NCBI GenBank assembly: GCA_002840895.1
Contig: PHCZ01000002.1
Location: forward strand, 157,786-221,785
Direction of reading: 5' to 3'
Length of the DNA stretch: 64,000 bases
Source of the DNA: Bacteroidetes bacterium HGW-Bacteroidetes-8
GTDB taxonomy: Bacteria; Bacteroidota; Bacteroidia; Bacteroidales; UBA932
The translations under genes were made by a program, and so were the position numbers. Below the pieces are notes generated by a model, which saw only the letters and a program-made list of their open reading frames with translations, was not told the DNA's origin and did no database searches. This document shows positions 45,816 through 54,560 of the stretch, piece by piece (position 1 is the stretch's first letter; each line of letters begins with the position of its first letter).

Positions 45816-45890
45816 TCCATTTTATTTTTAACGGCAATTAACTAACAAATTATAACAAACCTTTTTACAAAATCAAAAATTCTTTCTAAA

Positions 45891-47846
45891 ATGAAGAACC
45901 TGAAAAAAAACTGGTTCCGCCATTTAATACAATGGGGAACTCTAATTGCGATTATCATCATCCTGACAAAGGTATTCGGGAATGAGAGCGCAGATCCTGA
46001 AGCTTACTGCCCATTTGGGGGACTCCAGACTCTGGGAACCTATCTTGTGGCCGGCTCTATGGCCTGCAGTATGACGGCAACACAAATTATGATGGGAGTT
46101 GTGCTGGCTCTGGGAGTAATACTCTTCAGCAAACTTTTTTGCGGTTATCTATGCCCATTGGGCTGGGCAACCGAATATCTGGCAAAACTACGCAAAAAAC
46201 TAAAGATCAAAGAGATCGTAATTAATTATGGCACTATTGCAGATAAAGCTCTGCGCCTTTTTAAATATGTTCTTCTTTTCTGGATCTTCTACACAACCGT
46301 AAACAGTTCTGAGCTCTTCTGCAAAAATTTTGACCCTTATTACGCTGCTGCTACAGGGTTCAAAGGTGAGCTTACAATGTGGATGGCTCTTTTGGCAATT
46401 GCTATTTTTGTACTTGGCAATCTATTTGTTAAGATGTTCTGGTGCAAATATCTCTGCCCACTTGGAGCACTCAGCAATATCTTTAAATATGCAATAACTT
46501 TTGCAGTACTTGTTGGAATTTTTGCCCTTATTAATTATAGCGGACTTGCAGTTTCGTGGGTATATCTGCTTGGTGCAGCCTCTTTGATAGGCTATCTTTG
46601 GGAGATTCTTTATCTTGAGGTTAAGGTGTTCCCTCTTCTTAAAGTTGTAAGATCTACCGAAAAGTGTAATGACTGCGGTCTTTGCGCAAAAAAATGTCCT
46701 TACGGAATTAATGTAGATAAAGTTGGTTCAGTTAAAAATGTTGATTGTAACCTTTGCGGAGAGTGTATAGCCAGTTGTAACCAGGATGCTCTTACCTTCG
46801 GAGGCAAAAAGAGTTTTAGATGGGTTCCTGCAATCCTTACAATTGTACTGTTTGCTGCAGCCTTCTTCCTTGGAAGAACAATGGAACTCCCAACAATTGA
46901 TATTAGATGGGGAGACGAAGCAAAACACGAACAGCTGGAGAAATTCCGCGTTGAGGGTCTTCGCTCCGTTAAATGCTATGGTAGCTCAATGGCATTCTCT
47001 GCCACTCTCAAAAAAATACCTGGAGTATACGGAGTTGCTACTTTTGTAAAACACTCAAAAGTTGATATCTACTATGTACCTTCTGAGGTTACAGAGGAGA
47101 AGATACGCGAGATGATTTATGTTCCTTCAAAATTCAAGATTGCAACCCCACCTGTTGAGGCTCAGCAGATAAAGGTCATTACAATCTATACCGAGAAGAT
47201 GTACGACAGGATGGATCCTAACTACCTTGGCCTTCAGTTCAGAAACTCCGGCAAAGGGTACTATGGAATTGAAACTGAGTACTCTTGCCCATTAACTGTC
47301 AGGCTCTATATGGATATAAATGAACCTGTAGATGAAAAGTTCTTTAAAGAGATGGTTGAGCTTAAACAACTTGAGATGGCGGTTCACGGCGGCGGTGTTA
47401 ATATCGTTGATGTAGATTTTGAGTACATCGGTCTTGCAGAGGGCTCGGACACAATCACAAGAAGAGAGTTCCTGGAGCGTCAGTTTAATAAGTTCTCTGT
47501 GCCATTCAAAAAGAATCAGGAGGGCTGGGACGGCAAAAACGCTGCAGTATACGAACTTGTCTATCCAAATCTAGACAAGCCCCTTATCACAAGAAACCTT
47601 CCTTATCTCTCAAATCACCTATCTCAGCTTGAGGGATTCCTCTCTATTGAGACAACCCTTAATGAGAGTGATGAGTACTGCTTTAGAATTACCTACAGGG
47701 CAGATGTTCTTAACGATGATAAGATATGGGAGGCACTGAACAAAACTAAATGGACCATCAAAAACAAAGATGGTGTTATGGAAGAGGTAGATCCAAAATT
47801 CGCTTTTGAAACCAAAGGCGCTACCAAAGCGATTACCAAAGAGTAG
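45891..47846 (+). CDS. Membrane 4Fe-4S protein (NapH/NosR/CcoG-like) with HMA-like C-terminal part
   Basis: A 651-residue inner-membrane electron-transfer protein. About six membrane segments occur before residue 245, with the paired FCGYLCPLGW and WCKYLCPLGA motifs typical of NapH/NosR/CcoG proteins. Two ferredoxin motifs follow (CNDCGLCAKKCPYG starting at Cys259, and CNLCGECIASC), then another membrane helix near 305-325. The 330-residue tail has a segment like a heavy-metal-associated fold (GLRSVKCYGSSMAFSATL, VATFVKHSKVDIYYV) that keeps one Cys of the usual CxxC, and a second similar region after 425. Divergent from receptor module 2. It may supply electrons across the membrane for reducing a metal or cofactor; that is inference. 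Confidence 0.75.
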   Translation: MKNLKKNWFRHLIQWGTLIAIIIILTKVFGNESADPEAYCPFGGLQTLGTYLVAGSMACSMTATQIMMGVVLALGVILFSKLFCGYLCPLGWATEYLAKLRKKLKIKEIVINYGTIADKALRLFKYVLLFWIFYTTVNSSELFCKNFDPYYAAATGFKGELTMWMALLAIAIFVLGNLFVKMFWCKYLCPLGALSNIFKYAITFAVLVGIFALINYSGLAVSWVYLLGAASLIGYLWEILYLEVKVFPLLKVVRSTEKCNDCGLCAKKCPYGINVDKVGSVKNVDCNLCGECIASCNQDALTFGGKKSFRWVPAILTIVLFAAAFFLGRTMELPTIDIRWGDEAKHEQLEKFRVEGLRSVKCYGSSMAFSATLKKIPGVYGVATFVKHSKVDIYYVPSEVTEEKIREMIYVPSKFKIATPPVEAQQIKVITIYTEKMYDRMDPNYLGLQFRNSGKGYYGIETEYSCPLTVRLYMDINEPVDEKFFKEMVELKQLEMAVHGGGVNIVDVDFEYIGLAEGSDTITRREFLERQFNKFSVPFKKNQEGWDGKNAAVYELVYPNLDKPLITRNLPYLSNHLSQLEGFLSIETTLNESDEYCFRITYRADVLNDDKIWEALNKTKWTIKNKDGVMEEVDPKFAFETKGATKAITKE

Positions 47847-47878
47847 TTGCATCATATATTTAACGGCAAATAAAATAG

Positions 47879-50047
47879 ATGAGACATTTAATTAAAGTTA
47901 CAACTCTCTTCACCCTGCTCTTGATATTAACACCATCAAGGGCAGATGAGGGGATGTGGTTAATTAACCTGCTGGATAAAAACCTCACCTCAAAGATGAG
48001 AAATGCAGGATTGAAGATTGACCCAAAAGTTATTTACGACGAGAACACCGCCTCCATAAGTGACGCGGTAGTAGCACTGGATTTCGGTTGCACCGGAAGT
48101 ATAATCTCCAAAGATGGTCTGCTAATAACAAACCACCACTGCGCTTACGGTGACGTACACGCACTGAGCACCCCGGACAAAAACTATCTTGAAGATGGTT
48201 TCTGGGCGATGAAAAGAGACCAGGAGATTTACATTAACGGCAAGTCTGTCTACTTCCTGAGAAAGGTGGAGGATGTCTCCGACCAGGTAAAGAGAGTTTC
48301 TGACTCTCTAAAAGCCGGCGGGCAACCATCGGGGATGAGAAAAATCTCATCTGTAATGGAGGGAGATGCCAATAAGCGTAGCGGAATGGAGAGTATGCTT
48401 ATGTCAATGTGGAGAGGCTCAAAGTATTATATGTTCTACTATGAGGTCTACACAGACATCCGACTTGTGGGAGCTCCTCCTGTATCTATTGCTGCCTATG
48501 GCGGTGAAACAGATAACTGGGAGTGGCCGCAGCATAAAGGAGACTTTGCACTCTACAGAGTTTACGGAGGCAAAGATGGGAAACCTGCTAAGTACTCTGT
48601 TAACAATGTTCCCATTACACCAAAAAAAGTGCTCAACATCTCCACCAAAGGGGTAAAAGAGGGTGATTACACAATGGTTATGGGATTTCCCGGCAGAACA
48701 AACCGCTACAACTCCTCTTTTGGAGTAAATGAAAAGGAGAGGGTTACAAACCCGGTATCGGTAAAGCTTCGCAAGGGCAAATTGCAGATTATGAACAGCT
48801 TTATGGAGGTAGATCCCGCCGTAAGACTTAAATATGCAGATCATTACTTCAGTATTAGCAATGTACAAGAGCTAATGGCAGGAGAGGTTACCAACTTCAG
48901 ACGTTTTGGTGTAGTAGACATCAAAAAGAGTCAGGAGGGTGAACTTCAGAGCTGGATAATGAGCGACCCGGAGAGAGCAAAAAAATGGGGTGATCTTCTA
49001 AAAAAGATGGAGGATAGCTACAATAAACTAGAGAAAATTGCAAGAGCCAGGAAATATTTTCAGGAGACAATGGTTGCAGGTCAAGGTTTTATCTATATGG
49101 GAAACCGCACCAACTCTCTTAAAACAGCAAAAGATAGAGAGAAGCTGGATACTCTAAAGGTGGGCAGTGAGCATCACAAGACACTTATAAGAAACATAGA
49201 AAGTGGTTATGAGTCTTGTGACCTGAGGGTTGAGAAAGAGTTGATGCTATATCAGCTGCGCGAATTTCTTGGCGCTGTTCCGGAAGAGTACTGGGGAGAT
49301 TACATCCGCAGGCTTTATAAGGAGTTTTATGGCGACAGTAAATTGATGACAGACTATATCTTTGAAAACTCAATAATTCTCAACCCGGATAGATTCCGTG
49401 CTACTGTGAGTAAAGATCAGCCGATAGACCTCTATATTGAAGACCCTATATCACAGCTCTCCAGATCTGCCAAAATTACTGAGTTCAACAGTGACGAGGC
49501 AAAGATTATGAATGGCGAGAGCGTTTATGATATGGAGGCCTACTACACCCGGCTTGTTTACCAGATGAACAAAGAGAAGGGGGCGGTTCAGTACCCCGAT
49601 GCTAACTCCACAATGAGGCTCACATACGGAACAGTGGGACCTATTAACCCTTCCGACGGAATTTACTACAGTTCTCAAAGTACAACACAAGGGTTCATAG
49701 ATAAATACAACCCGGATAATTACGAATTCAACATCAAACCGGAAGTTCTCTCTCTCCTTAAATCCAAAGATTGGGGCAGATGGGGTGAGAAAGGCAAGTT
49801 GTATGTTAACTTCCTCTCAAATAACGATATCACAGGAGGAAACTCCGGGAGCCCTGTTCTCAACGCAAAAGGAGAGCTTATAGGACTCGCGTTTGACGGA
49901 AATAAAGAGTCTCTGGCGGGTGATGCATACTTCCATCCTCAGATGAATAAATGTGTCAATGTAGATATTCGATATGTCCTTTGGGTTATCGAGAAATATG
50001 CAAAGGCAAATCACCTGATAGAGGAGATGAACTTCTCCACAAAATAG
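47879..50047 (+). CDS. S46 dipeptidyl-peptidase (DPP7-type), second copy
   Basis: A 722-residue paralogue of the S46 enzyme at 37622. Signal peptide about 1-22, mature start DEGMWLINLLD, catalytic His in TNHHCAY, Asp in GGETDNW and Ser656 in TGGNSGSPV. Gly674 in AFDGN again points to DPP7-type rather than acidic-specific DPP11. The residue after FDGN is Lys676. It follows the Fe-S/HMA gene by 32 bases and precedes the M16 gene by 9, so these three are probably one transcript. Confidence 0.93.
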   Translation: MRHLIKVTTLFTLLLILTPSRADEGMWLINLLDKNLTSKMRNAGLKIDPKVIYDENTASISDAVVALDFGCTGSIISKDGLLITNHHCAYGDVHALSTPDKNYLEDGFWAMKRDQEIYINGKSVYFLRKVEDVSDQVKRVSDSLKAGGQPSGMRKISSVMEGDANKRSGMESMLMSMWRGSKYYMFYYEVYTDIRLVGAPPVSIAAYGGETDNWEWPQHKGDFALYRVYGGKDGKPAKYSVNNVPITPKKVLNISTKGVKEGDYTMVMGFPGRTNRYNSSFGVNEKERVTNPVSVKLRKGKLQIMNSFMEVDPAVRLKYADHYFSISNVQELMAGEVTNFRRFGVVDIKKSQEGELQSWIMSDPERAKKWGDLLKKMEDSYNKLEKIARARKYFQETMVAGQGFIYMGNRTNSLKTAKDREKLDTLKVGSEHHKTLIRNIESGYESCDLRVEKELMLYQLREFLGAVPEEYWGDYIRRLYKEFYGDSKLMTDYIFENSIILNPDRFRATVSKDQPIDLYIEDPISQLSRSAKITEFNSDEAKIMNGESVYDMEAYYTRLVYQMNKEKGAVQYPDANSTMRLTYGTVGPINPSDGIYYSSQSTTQGFIDKYNPDNYEFNIKPEVLSLLKSKDWGRWGEKGKLYVNFLSNNDITGGNSGSPVLNAKGELIGLAFDGNKESLAGDAYFHPQMNKCVNVDIRYVLWVIEKYAKANHLIEEMNFSTK

Positions 50048-50056
50048 AGAGAGAAT

Positions 50057-52909
50057 ATGAACCAAATAAAAAGAGTAACCATCCTGCTCTTGGTAGCCGT
50101 AATAGGCATCACAGCAGGGTTTGCGCAGAGTTTTGATGTTACATCACCACTGCCTGCAGATACTAACTTTAAAATAGGTAAGCTCGAAAACGGGCTTACC
50201 TATTATATCCGACACGCCACAAACCCTGCGGGGAGAGCCGAATTCTTTATTGTACATAATGTAGGCTCACTTCAGGAGAATGATAATCAGCGTGGGCTGG
50301 CTCACTTTCTTGAACATATGGCATTTAACGGCACTAAAAACTTTCCTAAAAAACAGCTGCTGGAGTATTTCGGCAGCATTGGGGTTAAGTTCGGAGCCAA
50401 CATAAATGCATACACCTCAATGGAGAGAACTGTATATAATATATCTGCAGTTCCTGTGCAAAGAGGTGTTGTGATTGATTCTGCCCTTTTAGCACTTCAC
50501 GACTGGTCTCACTACATCTCCTGCGAACCGGCAGAGGTAGAGGCAGAGCGAGGGGTTGTAAGAGAGGAGTGGCGCAGGGGAGATGACGCCAGAACCAGAA
50601 TGATGAAGGGAATTACACGTTTTGAGCAGAGCGGGTCACGTTTTGCCCAGAGAGATGTAATTGGCCTTCCCGAAATTATAAACACCTTCACCCGCGAGAC
50701 CCTTGTAGATTATTACCACAAATGGTACCGTCCGGATTTACAGGCTGTTATTGTTGTAGGAGATATAGATGTCGCAGATATAGAGAAGAGGATTATAGAA
50801 CGATTTTCAACTATTCCTAAGGTAGAGAACGGAGCTGTAAGAGAGTCTTACTCCATCCCTGAAAATAAAAAACCGATAGTAGGGTTCCATACAGACCCCG
50901 AGTCTAAAGCGCTTTCAGTAAGAATGACAATAAAGATCCCTCACCTCTCTGTAGCAAAGAGGCATACAGCAGAGGCCCTGTATGATGAGCTGATCAAGAA
51001 TCTTTTCCTGGATATGTTCAAGGTTCGCTGCCAGGTTGCAGTGGAGGGATCAGACTCACTTACAAGAGCTCTTATACCTGTATTCGGGAGTATAAGCTAC
51101 GCCAGCGGCACCTTCACCACCACCTCGCTTCCTGTGAATAATAAATCTACCCTCAATGCACTTAAAGCGGTATTTATTGAGGTTGAGAGAGTGAAGCAAC
51201 ACGGTTTTGAACAGGATGAGCTGGACGCTGCCCTTATAAGAGTAAAAAAACAGTGGGAGGGATTCCATAAGAGAGTGGCTAAACCGAAAAATGAAGAGTA
51301 TGTCTCTGCAGCTGTTGAGCACTTTACACGAAATAACCCCCTCTTAAACATAGATGCATATTTTGGGCTTTCAAAAGAGATACTTGGCAAGATTACACTT
51401 GAAGATGTTAATTCATCTGTTTCAAGAATTATCACCGATGAGAATCGTGTTATAATATTTGCTATTCCTGAGAGTGATAAGATATATCTTCCTACCGAAG
51501 ACGATGTTCTCTCCCTGTTGGATGAGGTGAAAAACAGCTCATTGGACAAATTCACCCCGGTAACAGACAAAGAGATCTCCACAACTAAAGAGATAATCGC
51601 GGGTAAGATTTTGAAAACAAAAGCTCTTACATCTAAAGATCTCAATATAACCTACGAAAAACAGCTCGACTCGACAACTGAGTGGTTGCTGGAGAACGGA
51701 GCAAGGGTTATTTGGAAAGAGAGCTATGGTGGTACCGATAAGATTATCCGTATGAAAGCATTCCGCAACGGTGGCTATGCACTTCCACACAACATCGGAG
51801 AGATTAAAGTACTAGAGCAATTCCTTTCAAGACTCAGTGTTAACGGGCTTAACAAAAACGAGAGAGCCAAATGGAGTTCAAAAAAAGGGGTCTCAGTAAG
51901 CTGTGGTATCAGCTACAGAAGCAATGATTTTTCCGGAACATTTAATAATGTAAAGGAGGCAGAAGATATGTTCCGTCTGCTCTATCTCTACTTCACAGAT
52001 GTCTCTGTTGACGATCGTGAGTTGAAAAACTTCAAGAGTCAACTGCTTAAGAACCTCTCGACAGATAAGGGTGAGGCAAACAGTTATAAAGACTCTGTTA
52101 ATAAGTTGCGTTTTGCTGTAAATCCGACTCATTTCAAATACGACTCTGCCTATGTAAACTCAATTACCGCAGATATGATTATGCAACTCTACAGTAATCA
52201 ATTTATGAACCCTGCAGGTTACACATTTGTATTTAGCGGACCTATGGAGGCTTCAAAGGGCAAAGAGCTTACAGAGAAGTATATCGCCTCAATAAAAGGG
52301 TCGAAATATAAGGCGCCGAAACTAAACTACAGAGAGGCAACAGTTAAAGATGGTGAGGTTGAACTTCGTTACAAAGCAAAAAATATGCTCAGCACAAAGG
52401 CAGAGGTAACCAGAACTTACCACGGCAAAACCGAGTATAGTGCAGAGAATAACCTTATGGCCAAGTTTATAACCTATATCCTAAGGGACAGATATATGAA
52501 ATCTATCCGGGAAGAGCGTGGAGGAACATATCACGTAGGAGTTACAGGCGATATAACAAAATACCCGAAAACAATATGCAAGTTCACAATAGAATTTGAT
52601 ACCGATCCTGCTCTTGTAACGGATTTGTTAGAAGTTGTTCAGATGGAGATAGACAACCTGGTTAAGAGTGGCCCTACAGAAAAAGAGATGAAAGAGATAA
52701 AACTCTATTTATCTAAAGTTTATCAGGACCAAAAAGATGATCCGGCCTGGGTCTCCATTATTACCAATGCTATTATTGGTGAACAAGACCTAAGACTGGA
52801 GGAGAAGAAGCTTCTGGACAAGATGAATTCCGCTGATATTCATAAATTTGCTACCACAATTTTTAATGCCGGTAACAGAATGACATTTGTTTTTGAACCG
52901 CAGTTGTAA
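50057..52909 (+). CDS. M16 family zinc peptidase (pitrilysin/insulinase type)
   Basis: A 950-residue M16 peptidase with signal peptide (about 1-23, GFAQ). The inverted zinc motif HFLEH has ligands His83 and His87 and catalytic Glu86; the third ligand Glu is in the helix with AEVEAERGVVREEW. It contains the second, inactive M16 half with the RxxxY-type segment IREERGGTYHVGVTG near residue 815. Such two-domain enzymes degrade peptides inside a closed chamber; this one should act in the periplasm, next to the DPP7 gene it follows by 9 bases. Confidence 0.92.
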   Translation: MNQIKRVTILLLVAVIGITAGFAQSFDVTSPLPADTNFKIGKLENGLTYYIRHATNPAGRAEFFIVHNVGSLQENDNQRGLAHFLEHMAFNGTKNFPKKQLLEYFGSIGVKFGANINAYTSMERTVYNISAVPVQRGVVIDSALLALHDWSHYISCEPAEVEAERGVVREEWRRGDDARTRMMKGITRFEQSGSRFAQRDVIGLPEIINTFTRETLVDYYHKWYRPDLQAVIVVGDIDVADIEKRIIERFSTIPKVENGAVRESYSIPENKKPIVGFHTDPESKALSVRMTIKIPHLSVAKRHTAEALYDELIKNLFLDMFKVRCQVAVEGSDSLTRALIPVFGSISYASGTFTTTSLPVNNKSTLNALKAVFIEVERVKQHGFEQDELDAALIRVKKQWEGFHKRVAKPKNEEYVSAAVEHFTRNNPLLNIDAYFGLSKEILGKITLEDVNSSVSRIITDENRVIIFAIPESDKIYLPTEDDVLSLLDEVKNSSLDKFTPVTDKEISTTKEIIAGKILKTKALTSKDLNITYEKQLDSTTEWLLENGARVIWKESYGGTDKIIRMKAFRNGGYALPHNIGEIKVLEQFLSRLSVNGLNKNERAKWSSKKGVSVSCGISYRSNDFSGTFNNVKEAEDMFRLLYLYFTDVSVDDRELKNFKSQLLKNLSTDKGEANSYKDSVNKLRFAVNPTHFKYDSAYVNSITADMIMQLYSNQFMNPAGYTFVFSGPMEASKGKELTEKYIASIKGSKYKAPKLNYREATVKDGEVELRYKAKNMLSTKAEVTRTYHGKTEYSAENNLMAKFITYILRDRYMKSIREERGGTYHVGVTGDITKYPKTICKFTIEFDTDPALVTDLLEVVQMEIDNLVKSGPTEKEMKEIKLYLSKVYQDQKDDPAWVSIITNAIIGEQDLRLEEKKLLDKMNSADIHKFATTIFNAGNRMTFVFEPQL

Positions 52910-52954
52910 ATGTGGCAAACTCTTTGATTGTGTTATCTTATAATACTTTTTATT

Positions 52955-53341
52955 ATGAAAAAAATAATTTTCGCACTTTTGGCTCTCACTATTATTGTGA
53001 GCAGTTGCGGTCCTACTGTCTATGTTACCCGTGATCAGAGAAAACAGGGTTTTGAAACCCGAAAGATTAACGAACACCGGACAGATTACAATAGGAGAAG
53101 GGGTGTTAACGGATCACTTATTTTTATCAAAGAGAGCTCCAGACACGATAGAATAACCGTTGTAGTTGACGACAAAATCCGGTTTGATATGAGTAATGAT
53201 CATCGCAAAAGAGATTCAAAGATGAGACAACTCAGGTTAAAACCAGGGCGACACGACATTAAGATCTTCGTTAACGGAAAGTTGATTGACCAGAGAAGTT
53301 ACAATGTGGTGCCAAACAGAGATATCAGAATATCTTTATAG
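52955..53341 (+). CDS. Small lipoprotein of unknown function
   Basis: A 128-residue lipoprotein. The ATG at 52955 directly precedes a lipoprotein signal (MKKIIFALLA, lipobox VSSC near residue 18), which favours it over an in-frame reading starting at 52928. The mature part is very basic (many Arg and Lys) and its end, KPGRHDIKIFVNGKLIDQRS, looks like a PEGA- or Ig-like strand pair. No family is recognised. It lies 45 bases after the M16 gene and 11 bases before the end of the convergent DUF4105 gene. Confidence 0.65.
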   Translation: MKKIIFALLALTIIVSSCGPTVYVTRDQRKQGFETRKINEHRTDYNRRRGVNGSLIFIKESSRHDRITVVVDDKIRFDMSNDHRKRDSKMRQLRLKPGRHDIKIFVNGKLIDQRSYNVVPNRDIRISL

Positions 53342-53352
53342 GAGGAGAACAA

Positions 53353-54495
53353 CTATTTGCCCCTTTTACAGAGAATCCTTCCTAAAAAGCTAAATGCCAG
53401 AGTTATAACAATTACCACAAACCCTGGCTCGGCATACTGGATTTTGTTAGCCCACACAATCTGAAGAATCGCAAGAGAGACCAGAGAGATTGCAGATAGC
53501 AATCTCTCTGTTTTTTTCCACCCCCCTAACGATGCAATTACCACAAAAATAAAGAGCGGATTACACCAAAGGAGGTTATAGTTTGAGTAGAGCTCTCTAT
53601 GCTCTGTTATTAATATTATTACAGTTAAGAGTGCTCCAAGAGCAGAGATTAATGTAACATAAAGGTTATCTGCCCACCCCGAACAACCCCTCTTTAAAAA
53701 GAGGAAGATGACTAGAATAAGAAGCACAAGCAGAGTTGCTACCGGAGTGGTTATGAAATTCAAAAAACCTCTACTCTTCTCAGAAATTTGATTATCTGCA
53801 ATCAATACAATCTCTTTGGCGACAAAAGGTTCTGTCCCGTTTTGGCTTTGAGCAAGTACTGAGTAGAGGTTTTCCGGCAAAAACATACTCTGCCATAAGT
53901 CTATCTCTCTGTCCAGAGTTGAACCCAGAATGAGATTGATTCCAAATTTTGTCCATCCCTTTATATAGCCATTAATCAGCTCTCTATCTGTAACCTGAGC
54001 ACTTTTTGGAAGAGTCTCTTGGTTTGAATCTGTAACCGAGTAGATAATATCCCTGAGTTCCGAAGTGCAGTTCTTATATAGGAAGCTGTAGAGGTAGTAT
54101 CTGTTCTGTGGCCTGTAGAGATACTCCAGTCGTGCCATAATTTTATCGTTCTGTTCATCTGTAAGATTGAGCTTCTGCTCCTTAACCCCTCTGTTTTCCC
54201 AGCGGTACTGCTCCATAAAATCTGGCATAGTTTGAATCCCGAGCAGATATTTTAACTGACCCTTTACGAATTTTGAGTAGAAATTTGGGGTATTAAAATC
54301 GAAGAGACCAAAATTGAACACCACGTCCCTGCCGGATTGAGGATACCAGGCTCTGAGTGCGCTATGGCCAAAGATTGAGTATAGCTCATTGCCACTCGAG
54401 CAGGTTAAAAGAGAGATCTCCGGCCGCTCTGCAAGAGCTCTATCCGGTATAAAAACTGCAAATATTAAAAGCCACTTCAGAAAATATCTTTTCAT
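53353..54495 (-). CDS. DUF4105 membrane protein (Lnb N-terminal domain-like)
   Basis: A 380-residue protein with a signal peptide (about 1-22), a periplasmic domain (about 25-220) and four to five C-terminal membrane helices. The periplasmic part fits DUF4105, a papain-like fold related to the N-terminal domain of lacto-N-biosidase chaperones: the LLTCSSGNELYSIFGHSALR segment with a conserved His, and YSFLYKNCTSELRDII with a conserved Cys, the likely His/Cys pair. The role of these proteins in Bacteroidetes is not clear; a lipid or peptide hydrolase has been considered. Last gene of the minus-strand run from 60.1 kb. Confidence 0.78.
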   Translation of the reverse strand: MKRYFLKWLLIFAVFIPDRALAERPEISLLTCSSGNELYSIFGHSALRAWYPQSGRDVVFNFGLFDFNTPNFYSKFVKGQLKYLLGIQTMPDFMEQYRWENRGVKEQKLNLTDEQNDKIMARLEYLYRPQNRYYLYSFLYKNCTSELRDIIYSVTDSNQETLPKSAQVTDRELINGYIKGWTKFGINLILGSTLDREIDLWQSMFLPENLYSVLAQSQNGTEPFVAKEIVLIADNQISEKSRGFLNFITTPVATLLVLLILVIFLFLKRGCSGWADNLYVTLISALGALLTVIILITEHRELYSNYNLLWCNPLFIFVVIASLGGWKKTERLLSAISLVSLAILQIVWANKIQYAEPGFVVIVITLAFSFLGRILCKRGK

Positions 54496-54560
54496 ATAAT
54501 TCTCAATTCTAATCTACTCTATCCAATTTGCTTAAATTTAAACATCTCTCCCGGATCCAT

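Noticed and set aside
51097-51645. 182-residue open frame on the minus strand within the M16 gene
   Set aside because: Ser-rich antisense shadow of a well-supported peptidase gene.
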